From: Paracrocinitomix mangrovi
Lineage (GTDB): Bacteria; Bacteroidota; Bacteroidia; Flavobacteriales_D; Crocinitomicaceae
Direction of reading: 5' to 3'
Assembly: GCF_019740355.2 (NCBI RefSeq)
Contig: NZ_CP091819.1
Coordinates: 4,154,001 to 4,218,000, forward strand
Length of the DNA stretch: 64,000 bases
Positions 54,339 through 61,407 of this stretch are shown in pieces. The number at the start of each line of letters is the position of its first letter. The stretch's first letter is position 1. The translations under genes were made by a program, and so were the position numbers. The notes beneath the pieces were generated by a model, which was given only the letters and a program-made list of their open reading frames with translations, did not search any database and was not told the DNA's origin.

Positions 54339-54346
54339 TAAATTTG
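54339..54346 (+). promoter_or_regulatory. Putative -7 box of the ABC exporter gene
   Basis: TAAATTTG matches TAnnTTTG and ends 11 bases before the ATG at 54358, which supports that start over the ATG at 54313. The nearest TTTG is 27 bases upstream, longer than usual. Confidence 0.38.
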
Positions 54347-54357
54347 TGCCCTGCCTT

Positions 54358-56151
54358 ATGTTTGGACCAAGAAATAAAAGAGAGAAAGTTCAGTTAAACG
54401 AAGATTCTTACAAAAAAGCTAGAAGAATATTCAAGTACATGAAACCTTACAGGTTTATTTATTTGATTGGTTGGTCTTTTTTATTGGTGTCTAGTTTAGT
54501 TTCAATGATGTTTCCTGCCCTGATGGGACAATTACTAGGAACAAGTAAGGATAGTACTCCAATGATTAACATTGAGGGTATTGACATGACAGATATCAAT
54601 ACCATTTTGGTGGTAATGCTAATTGTATTTGGAACTCAAGCTTTTTTCAGCTTTTTCCGCATTATCATTTTTAATTACGTTACAGAAAAAACTTTAAGGG
54701 ATGTTAAAAGAGTATCATTCAACAAAATGATATCTTATCCTTTGGATTTCTTTAATAGAAACAAAGTAGGAGAGTTGACGTCAAGAATTGCAACAGATAT
54801 TAATTTAATTCAAGAAACATTAAATACTACTATTGCTGAGTTTTTCAGACAGTTTGTTTCTATTGGAGTATCGTTGGCATTTATACTTTATGTATCCTGG
54901 GAATTGTCTTTATATATGTTGGCGGTAGTGCCTGTATTAGCAATAATTGCCATTGTTTTTGGTAGATATATAAGAAAGCTATCTAAAACTGCTCAAGATG
55001 AATCTGCCAAATCCAATTCAATACTAGAAGAGGTTTTAACCGGAATTGTAAATGTGAAAGCTTTTACTAATGAAAAGTATGAATCTCAAAGATATGGTAG
55101 TAAAATTGATGCGATAATGGGCTTCAACATTAAGCGAGGAATGATGAGAGGATTATTTGTATCCTTTATCATTTTTGGAATGTTTGGTGGAATTAGCTTT
55201 ATTATTTGGAAAGCAAAGGGCATGGAAGAGATTGGTGCCATTTCACCTGAAGAGTTCACTGCATTTATATTATATACAATTTTCTTAGGAGCTTCATTTG
55301 GATCCATTCCTGATTTATACGCTAAAATTCAAAAAGCTATCGGTTCTACTGAGCATTTAATGGATTTGTTAGAGGAAGAAGCAGAATCAACAAATGGAGA
55401 ACAGTTAGTTGATTTTAAAGGTAAAGTTGAGTTTAAAAATGTAGGATTTGCCTATCCTCAAAGAAAGGAAATTCAAGTATTGGATGGTATTAGTTTTACA
55501 TGTGAAGCAGGGCAAACAGTAGCATTAGTAGGAAGTTCAGGAGCTGGTAAATCAACTATTTCGTCTTTGTTGCTGAATTTTTATGACATTAATACAGGCA
55601 ATATTTATTTTGACGATAAAGATGTTACCACTATTTCAAAACAAAGTTTAAGAGAGCAAATAGCTGTGGTTCCACAAGAAGTTATTTTGTTTGGAGGGAC
55701 TGTAAAAGAAAATATTCTATATGGTAATGTAGATGCAACGGATGAAGAGGTAATTGAAGCAGCCAAAAAGGCTAATGCATATGACTTTATCATGTCTTTC
55801 CCTGATAAGTTTGACACAAAAGTAGGAGATAGAGGTATTCAGCTTTCTGGTGGTCAAAAACAAAGAATTGCCATTGCACGTGCAGTATTAAAAAATCCAA
55901 AAATTTTAATTCTTGATGAGGCAACATCAGCATTGGATTCAGAATCAGAGAAGTTAGTGCAGGATGCGTTGGATAATTTAATGGTTGGTAGAACTTCATT
56001 TGTAATTGCTCACAGATTATCTACTATTAAAAATGCCGATAAAATCTTGGTAATTGAAAATGGAAAAATTGCTGAGCAAGGAAAGCACGAGGAGTTAATT
56101 GCAAATGAAAATGGTGTTTATTATAAACTAAACAATATTCAACTCCAATAA
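54358..56151 (+). CDS. ABC transporter, fused permease and ATPase (exporter type)
   Basis: A ~597-residue half-transporter of the MsbA/lipid-exporter type that would work as a homodimer in the inner membrane. Six transmembrane helices occupy ~residues 30-310, with the coupling region EKTLRDVKRVSFNKMISYPLDFFNRNKVGEL. The ATPase has Walker A GSSGAGKST, Q-loop VVPQEVILFGG, signature LSGGQKQRIAIARA, Walker B ILILDEATS and the H-loop IAHRLSTI. Substrate cannot be fixed; lipid A flipping, lipids or drugs are all possible. The start at 54358 gives a normal N-terminus; 54313 is an alternative, and the longer frame from 54166 overlaps rpmH antisense. Confidence 0.92.
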   Translation: MFGPRNKREKVQLNEDSYKKARRIFKYMKPYRFIYLIGWSFLLVSSLVSMMFPALMGQLLGTSKDSTPMINIEGIDMTDINTILVVMLIVFGTQAFFSFFRIIIFNYVTEKTLRDVKRVSFNKMISYPLDFFNRNKVGELTSRIATDINLIQETLNTTIAEFFRQFVSIGVSLAFILYVSWELSLYMLAVVPVLAIIAIVFGRYIRKLSKTAQDESAKSNSILEEVLTGIVNVKAFTNEKYESQRYGSKIDAIMGFNIKRGMMRGLFVSFIIFGMFGGISFIIWKAKGMEEIGAISPEEFTAFILYTIFLGASFGSIPDLYAKIQKAIGSTEHLMDLLEEEAESTNGEQLVDFKGKVEFKNVGFAYPQRKEIQVLDGISFTCEAGQTVALVGSSGAGKSTISSLLLNFYDINTGNIYFDDKDVTTISKQSLREQIAVVPQEVILFGGTVKENILYGNVDATDEEVIEAAKKANAYDFIMSFPDKFDTKVGDRGIQLSGGQKQRIAIARAVLKNPKILILDEATSALDSESEKLVQDALDNLMVGRTSFVIAHRLSTIKNADKILVIENGKIAEQGKHEELIANENGVYYKLNNIQLQ

Positions 56152-56153
56152 AA

Positions 56154-56180
56154 AAGCCCTTTCAAATATTGAAAAGGCTT
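56154..56180. terminator. Hairpin terminator between ABC exporter and rpoD
   Basis: AAGCCCTTTCAA pairs with TTGAAAAGGCTT with one mismatch. It lies between convergent stops at 56151 and 56228 and has short A and T runs, so it may act on both strands. Confidence 0.65.
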
Positions 56181-56227
56181 CTTTGTATAGTAAAGTAATA
56201 GTGTTTTCCGGTAATTATTTTTAGTTA

Positions 56228-57097
56228 TTATCCTAAATAAGCTCTCAACATTTTACTTCTTGAAGTGTTTTTAAGCTTTCTAATTCCTTTTTCTTTAATT
56301 TGCCTAACCCTCTCTCTAGTCAAATCAAATCTTAGTCCTATTTCAGCTAATGTCATTGGTGGTTGATCACCTAAGCCAAAATATAATCTGATCACATCTG
56401 CTTCCCTCATTTTTAAGGTGCTTAATGATCTTTCAATTTCACTTCTAAGAGATTCAGCAATCAAATCTTTTTCAGGGTTATTGCTTTCAGGATTTTGTAA
56501 TACGTCATACATGCTAGAAGACCCTTCATCACCCTCCTTTAAAGGAGCATCCATAGATACATGTCTTCCTGAGTTTGATATAGAGTATTTTACATCTTGT
56601 TCAGAAACTTCTAAAATTTCAGCTAATTCATCAATAGTTGGAGTTCTACCAAGTTCTTGCTCTAATTCAGCAAAAGCCTTATTAACCTTATTGATGATAC
56701 CTATTTTATTTAATGGAAGTCTTACAATTCTTGCCTGTTCAGCTAAAGCTTGAAGAATCGATTGTCTAATCCACCATACTGCATATGAAATGAATTTGAA
56801 CCCTCTTGTTTCGTCAAATCTTTGAGCTGCTTTTATTAATCCTAAATTTCCTTCATTAATTAAATCAGGAAGCGATAATCCTTGGTTTTGGTATTGTTTA
56901 GATACAGAAACAACGAATCTAAGATTGGCCTTTGTTAGTCTGTCAAGTGCTTTTAAATCGCCTTGCTTAATTTTTTTTGCCAATTCTACTTCTTCCTCAG
57001 CTGTAATGAGGTCAACTCGTCCAATTTCCTGTAAATATTTGTCTAGTGATGCTGTTTCCCTGTTAGTGACCTGTTTGGTAATTTTTAATTGTCTCAT
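56228..57097 (-). CDS. rpoD: RNA polymerase primary sigma factor
   Basis: A 289-residue sigma-70 factor, the short form without region 1.1 typical of Bacteroidota. The start is ATG 57097 ([27 protein letters not shown]), the conserved family N-terminus; 13 extra upstream residues in the longest frame are not used. Regions 1.2, 2 ([34 protein letters not shown]), 3 ([19 protein letters not shown]) and 4 ([28 protein letters not shown]) are complete. It would recognise the TTTG/TAnnTTTG promoters noted across this window. Confidence 0.96.
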   Translation of the reverse strand: MRQLKITKQVTNRETASLDKYLQEIGRVDLITAEEEVELAKKIKQGDLKALDRLTKANLRFVVSVSKQYQNQGLSLPDLINEGNLGLIKAAQRFDETRGFKFISYAVWWIRQSILQALAEQARIVRLPLNKIGIINKVNKAFAELEQELGRTPTIDELAEILEVSEQDVKYSISNSGRHVSMDAPLKEGDEGSSSMYDVLQNPESNNPEKDLIAESLRSEIERSLSTLKMREADVIRLYFGLGDQPPMTLAEIGLRFDLTRERVRQIKEKGIRKLKNTSRSKMLRAYLG

Positions 57098-57315
57098 GCG
57101 TATGGTTAATTTTAAATTTCTCTCAGAATTTAGCATTCTGAGATTGGTATGGAATTCTTCTCTTTATAATTAGACGCTAAAAAACTGCAACAGGTTGGTT
57201 TGTTCCTCCTCAACTTCGTCTAAATTAAGTTGTCTTAAAATAAGTAAATAAGATCACTTTTCCAAATAATAATATTATTATTATTTAAAGTTTCTGTAAA
57301 ATTAAAACCTCTTAA

Positions 57316-57744
57316 ATGTCTGAAATTCAAATAGTATTCATTGAAAAAGAAAATATTTCAACAATTATTCCACTCCTAAAAGAATTGAATCAATCAACAA
57401 GTGAAGAAACGCTCAAAAAAAGAGTTTTAGAAATGGTTGAACAAAATTATAAATGCCTTGGTATTTATTCCAATAATGAATTAATCGGAATATGTGGCTT
57501 GTGGTTTTTAACCAGACATTATTGTGGTAAAACAGTTGAGCCAGATCATGTCTATATTAGTGATGAGTACAAGAGTAAAGGGATTGGTAAGCAATTATTT
57601 GAATGGATTTTTGATTATTGTCAACAAAATAATTTGGAGGCAACTGAGTTAAATTCGTACGTTAACAATCCAAGATCACATAAATTTTATTACAATTTAG
57701 GTTATGAAATAAAAGGATTTCACTTTTTAAAAATCCTAGAATAG
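57316..57744 (+). CDS. GNAT family N-acetyltransferase
   Basis: A 142-residue acetyltransferase. The acetyl-CoA pyrophosphate loop is seen as DEYKSKGIGKQLFEWIF (motif A, Q/RxxGxG/A type), with motif B NPRSHKFYYNLGYEIKGFHFLKIL at the end. The N-terminus (IQIVFIEKENISTIIPLLKELN) is a standard GNAT opening. Substrate is unknown. It lies 18 bases upstream of the Rrf2 regulator gene and could be part of the same transcript. Confidence 0.9.
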   Translation: MSEIQIVFIEKENISTIIPLLKELNQSTSEETLKKRVLEMVEQNYKCLGIYSNNELIGICGLWFLTRHYCGKTVEPDHVYISDEYKSKGIGKQLFEWIFDYCQQNNLEATELNSYVNNPRSHKFYYNLGYEIKGFHFLKILE

Positions 57745-57745
57745 A

Positions 57746-57753
57746 TATATTTG
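57746..57753 (+). promoter_or_regulatory. Putative -7 box upstream of the Rrf2 gene
   Basis: TATATTTG, nine bases before the ATG at 57763. It also explains the in-frame TTG at 57751, which is part of the box rather than a start. Confidence 0.35.
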
Positions 57754-57762
57754 GCCTCCAGA

Positions 57763-58182
57763 ATGTTATCTAAAAAGACAAAATACGCTTTTCACGCTTT
57801 AACTTACCTTGGGAAAAAGGAAGATAAAAAGCCAGTGCTTATATCCGACATTGCCGAAAAAACAAGAGTTCCGAAAAAGTTCCTTGAATCAATATTGTTG
57901 GATTTAAAAAAGGCCGGAATTTTAACCAGTAAAATGGGAAAGGGTGGAGGATATTATCTATTGAAAGATCCGGAAGATGTTAAACTAGCTGACGTAATCA
58001 GAATGTTTAATGGTCCTATAGCATTGTTGCCATGTGTGTCTCTTAATTATTACGAACCCTGTGATGAATGTACTTCTGAAGAAACTTGCGGACTTAATAA
58101 AATAATGATTGAAGTTCGTGATGAAACACTTAAAATCGTTGCCAATAAATCCCTTCAGGATATCTTAACTGCGGAGAAATAA
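57763..58182 (+). CDS. Rrf2 family transcriptional regulator with C-terminal cysteines
   Basis: A 139-residue winged-helix regulator starting MLSKKTKYAFHALTYLGKK. The DNA-binding part is ISDIAEKTRVPKKFLESILLDLKKAGILTSKMGKGGGYYLLKDP. Four cysteines cluster after residue 85 (LLPCVSLNYYEPCDEC and ETCGLN), more than the three of IscR, consistent with an Fe-S cluster or thiol sensor. Rrf2 members often control sulfur or Fe-S genes (CymR, IscR), and the next genes are sulfate-assimilation genes. I infer that it senses sulfur or redox state and controls the downstream operon. Confidence 0.9.
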   Translation: MLSKKTKYAFHALTYLGKKEDKKPVLISDIAEKTRVPKKFLESILLDLKKAGILTSKMGKGGGYYLLKDPEDVKLADVIRMFNGPIALLPCVSLNYYEPCDECTSEETCGLNKIMIEVRDETLKIVANKSLQDILTAEK

Positions 58183-58224
58183 AAAAATTTATTGTAATAA
58201 TCTACTAAATCGATAGAATAAATA

Positions 58225-58232
58225 TATATTTG
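58225..58232 (+). promoter_or_regulatory. Putative -7 box of the DUF2061-cysHDN operon
   Basis: TATATTTG, 15 bases before the ATG at 58248. The TTG at its end is in frame with the gene but is read here as promoter sequence. No well-spaced TTTG partner; an activator may substitute. Confidence 0.42.
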
Positions 58233-58247
58233 TCGAAATTTTGTAAA

Positions 58248-58478
58248 ATGTTCATAGATCATTTAATACATAAACGTGGAATCAGAAGAGGAGACTCAAC
58301 TGTTAAAACAATACTTAAAACTGTAAGTTGGCGCGTTGTAGGTACAGTTGATACCATGGTAATTGCCTTCTTTCTGACAGGTGAGGTAACAATCGCCGTG
58401 TCAATAGGGTCAGTGGAAGTCTTTACAAAAATGATCTTGTACTATATACATGAAAGAGTGTGGAATAAATTTATTTGA
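58248..58478 (+). CDS. DUF2061 membrane protein, first gene of the sulfate-assimilation operon
   Basis: A 76-residue protein with the DUF2061 pattern: STVKTILKTVSWRVVGTVDTMVIAFFLTG, then VSIGSVEVFTKMILYYIHERVWNKF. Two hydrophobic helices are visible. Function of the family is unknown, but members are often found beside sulfate-assimilation genes, as here. The start is ATG 58248. It ends four bases before cysH, so it is co-transcribed. Confidence 0.87.
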   Translation: MFIDHLIHKRGIRRGDSTVKTILKTVSWRVVGTVDTMVIAFFLTGEVTIAVSIGSVEVFTKMILYYIHERVWNKFI

Positions 58479-58482
58479 ATTA

Positions 58483-59115
58483 ATGACCGCTATTAAAGAA
58501 AATTTGGAGGAATTAAATCTTGAACTTAGAAATGCTTTACCTGAGCAAATTGTGCGTTGGGCATTGAAACAGGGAAATAAAGCCATTGTAACAACGAATT
58601 TTAGACCGTATGAAGCTGCAATTTTACATGCTTGTACTCAAGTTTCACCTGCAATAGATGTTATTTGGTGCGATACAGGTTATAATACTCCTAATACATA
58701 TAAATGTGCTCAACAAATCATAGATCAGTTAAATCTTAAAATAGATTTATTTGTGCCTCAACAAACTTCTGCGTTTAGAGATGCTTTAATGGGAATTCCT
58801 TCAGTGGAGGATGATAATCATACTGAATTTACTAGACAAGTAAAGCTTGAACCCTTCCAGCGTGCTATGCAAAAACACCGTCCGGATATATGGTTTACCA
58901 ATTTAAGAAAAGGTCAAACTGCCTTAAGGGATAAGCTTGATATTCTGAGTTTTGGAAGTGATGGGGTATTAAAAGTAAGTCCATTTTATTATTACTCAGA
59001 TGAAGACCTGGACACTTATTTATTGGAGCATAATTTACCTAATGAATTCAAATATTATGATCCTACTAAAGCATTGGAAAACAGAGAATGTGGATTGCAT
59101 ACTCTTGTAAAGTAA
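58483..59115 (+). CDS. cysH: Phosphoadenylyl-sulfate (PAPS) reductase-type CysH
   Basis: A 210-residue reductase that makes sulfite from activated sulfate using thioredoxin. The start is ATG 58483, four bases after the DUF2061 stop; an upstream ATG at 58450 lies within that gene. Visible motifs are VIWCDTGYNTPNTY, WFTNLRKGQTALRD and the C-terminal ENRECGLH with the catalytic cysteine. The CC and CxxC pairs that hold the 4Fe-4S cluster in APS reductases are absent, so by motif it belongs with PAPS reductases. Confidence 0.9.
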   Translation: MTAIKENLEELNLELRNALPEQIVRWALKQGNKAIVTTNFRPYEAAILHACTQVSPAIDVIWCDTGYNTPNTYKCAQQIIDQLNLKIDLFVPQQTSAFRDALMGIPSVEDDNHTEFTRQVKLEPFQRAMQKHRPDIWFTNLRKGQTALRDKLDILSFGSDGVLKVSPFYYYSDEDLDTYLLEHNLPNEFKYYDPTKALENRECGLHTLVK

Positions 59116-59133
59116 CATTCAAATTATTTAAAA

Positions 59134-60024
59134 ATGGATTATTTAGATCAGTTAGAAGACGAGGCAATCTACATTATGAGAGAGGTTGCAGCCCAGTTTG
59201 ATAAACCTGTTTTACTTTTTTCAGGAGGCAAAGATTCAATTACTTTGGTGCATTTAGCAATTAAGGCTTTTTATCCTGCCAAAGTTCCTTTTCCGTTGAT
59301 GCATGTTGATACAGGACATAATTTCCCTGAAACTATTCAATTTAGGGATGAATTGGTGAGTAAGTATGGCTTAAATCTTCATATAGAGTATGTTCAAGAT
59401 GCTATTGACGCAAATTTAGTGCAGGAAGAATCAGGTAAATATGCCAGTAGAAATGCGCTTCAAACAGTTTCCCTTTTAAATGGAATTGAAAAACATGGTT
59501 TCAATGCATGTATAGGAGGTGCCCGAAGAGATGAAGAAAAAGCTAGGGCTAAAGAAAGAATATTTTCTGTAAGAGATGATTTTGGACAATGGAATGCAAA
59601 AAATCAACGACCTGAATTGTTTGATTTGCTAAATGGTAGAATTAATCAAGGAGAGAATGTACGTGCATTTCCAATTTCTAATTGGACAGAACTTGATGTG
59701 TGGAACTATATCAAAAGAGAGGAAATAGCATTGCCATCTGTCTATTTTGCACATAACAGAAAGGTCTTTTTAAGAGATGGATTAATATGGTCTGACTCTG
59801 CATTCATCAACAAATCTGATGATGAAGAAGTAATTGAAAAAATTGTCCGTTTTAGAACAGTTGGGGATATGACATGTACAGCAGCAGTTGAATCATATGC
59901 TTCAGATATTGATGCTGTAATTGGTGAAATAATTGCAGCAGAAATTTCAGAAAGAGGAGCAAGAATTGATGACAAACGCTCAGAAGCGGCAATGGAAAAA
60001 AGAAAAGAAGTTGGATACTTTTAA
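59134..60024 (+). CDS. cysD: Sulfate adenylyltransferase subunit 2
   Basis: A 296-residue ATP-pyrophosphatase-type subunit of ATP sulfurylase, which adenylates sulfate to APS. The PP-loop is SGGKDS at residues 30-35, followed by MHVDTGHNFPETI, CIGGARRDEEKARAKERIFS and the conserved FPISNWTELDVWNYI. Length and motifs are standard. It is followed 10 bases later by cysN, its GTPase partner. Confidence 0.97.
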   Translation: MDYLDQLEDEAIYIMREVAAQFDKPVLLFSGGKDSITLVHLAIKAFYPAKVPFPLMHVDTGHNFPETIQFRDELVSKYGLNLHIEYVQDAIDANLVQEESGKYASRNALQTVSLLNGIEKHGFNACIGGARRDEEKARAKERIFSVRDDFGQWNAKNQRPELFDLLNGRINQGENVRAFPISNWTELDVWNYIKREEIALPSVYFAHNRKVFLRDGLIWSDSAFINKSDDEEVIEKIVRFRTVGDMTCTAAVESYASDIDAVIGEIIAAEISERGARIDDKRSEAAMEKRKEVGYF

Positions 60025-60034
60025 ACTGAACGAA

Positions 60035-61279
60035 ATGAACATAATTAAAATCTCAACGGCAGGAAGTGTTGATGACGGTAAAAGCACATTAATAGGTAGA
60101 TTATTGTTTGATACAAATTCACTGTCCAAGGATAAAATAGAGAATATTGAAAGTATTTCAAGACAAAGAGGGCTTGAGGAAACGGATTTATCATTAATCA
60201 CAGATGGTTTAACAGCTGAAAGGGAGCAAGGGATTACGATAGATGTTGCACATATTTATTTTAATACTTTGAAAAGAAAGTATATCATAGCAGATACTCC
60301 GGGACATGTTGAGTATACCCGTAACATGATAACAGGTGCCTCAAATTCTCAAGTTTTTCTAATTCTCATTGATGCTAGAAAGGGAATTATTGAACAAACC
60401 AAACGTCATTTGTTTATCGCTTCATTAATAGATATAAAAAACATTGTCTTTGTGATTAATAAAATGGATCTGGTTGGATTTGATGAGCAGGTTTATTTGA
60501 ATATTTTAAAAGACATTGAGCAACTTGTTGATAAATTTGAGTTGTCTGACAAAAAGCTGATACATATCCCAGTTTCAGCCAAGCTTGGAGATAATGTTGT
60601 TAAAAAGTCAAATAATATAAAATGGTATAGCGGACCGGGTTTATTAGAATATTTAGAGAGTTTGGAAGTAGGGCCTTCATTGAATAATAACTTAAGGTTT
60701 AATGTTCAATATGTTATACGTCCTCATTCTGATGAATTTCACGATTACAGAGGATATTCAGGCAAAATCACATCAGGTTCAATTAAACTTGGAGATGAAA
60801 TCAAAGTGTTGTCTTCAGGTCAAAAAAGCAAAGTAAAAACCATCAATAAACACAAAGATAATTTTCTAAGTGCTGTTGCAGGTCAGTCTGTAACTATTGA
60901 ATTGGAAGATGAAATAGATATTTCAAGAGGGGATATTTTAGTTAAAGTTGAAGATGGGGTTCAAGGTGAAAGATCTATTAATTCTACAATTTGCTGGTTG
61001 GATAAGGAGGCGTTGATTCCTCAGAAAAAGTATTTGCTTCAGTACGGATCATCTATTATTCCGGTAAAAGTATCTGAGGTGAAAAGTCAATTGGATTTTG
61101 AAACTTTAAAATTTGAGACCAATCCGGATATTGTTAATGTCAATTCTATTAATGAAGTGAATTTAAAAAGTGCATCCCCAATTTTTTTAGACAGGTACAA
61201 GGACAATAATAGTAATGGCTATTTCATATTGGTAGATGAAGGCTCTAATAATACAGTGGCAGTGGGGTTTAAGAGCTAA
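60035..61279 (+). CDS. cysN: Sulfate adenylyltransferase subunit 1 (GTPase)
   Basis: A 414-residue EF-Tu-like GTPase that couples GTP hydrolysis to sulfate adenylation by CysD. The start is ATG 60035 (MNIIKISTAGSVDDGKST), ten bases after the cysD stop; the longest frame runs back into cysD. G motifs are GSVDDGKST, GITID, DTPGHVEY and NKMD. Two beta-barrel domains follow. There is no C-terminal APS kinase (CysC) fusion. It is the last sulfur gene seen in the operon. Confidence 0.96.
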   Translation: MNIIKISTAGSVDDGKSTLIGRLLFDTNSLSKDKIENIESISRQRGLEETDLSLITDGLTAEREQGITIDVAHIYFNTLKRKYIIADTPGHVEYTRNMITGASNSQVFLILIDARKGIIEQTKRHLFIASLIDIKNIVFVINKMDLVGFDEQVYLNILKDIEQLVDKFELSDKKLIHIPVSAKLGDNVVKKSNNIKWYSGPGLLEYLESLEVGPSLNNNLRFNVQYVIRPHSDEFHDYRGYSGKITSGSIKLGDEIKVLSSGQKSKVKTINKHKDNFLSAVAGQSVTIELEDEIDISRGDILVKVEDGVQGERSINSTICWLDKEALIPQKKYLLQYGSSIIPVKVSEVKSQLDFETLKFETNPDIVNVNSINEVNLKSASPIFLDRYKDNNSNGYFILVDEGSNNTVAVGFKS

Positions 61280-61360
61280 TAGTGTTAATTATTAGTTGTT
61301 TACGTCAGTCTAACAATTTTTATAAGTAATAATAATTTCTTAACCTAAGCTTCAATTTTA

Positions 61361-61368
61361 TACCTTTG
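61361..61368 (+). promoter_or_regulatory. Putative -7 box of the right-edge T9SS protein gene
   Basis: TACCTTTG matches TAnnTTTG, 39 bases before the ATG at 61408. No TTTG partner was found. Confidence 0.42.
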
Positions 61369-61407
61369 TTCTGTTGTAAATTTGACCTTTAAACTTAATA
61401 CACGCTT

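Noticed and set aside
54166-54357. The 64-residue N-terminal extension of the ABC exporter in its longest frame
   Set aside because: It overlaps rpmH and the rpmH promoter antisense and has no family resemblance; the protein starts normally at 54358 (or 54313).
57265-57282. An 18-base perfect palindrome of A and T between rpoD and the GNAT gene
   Set aside because: It is a simple AAT/ATT alternation in very AT-rich DNA and can arise by chance; no second copy or associated factor was found.
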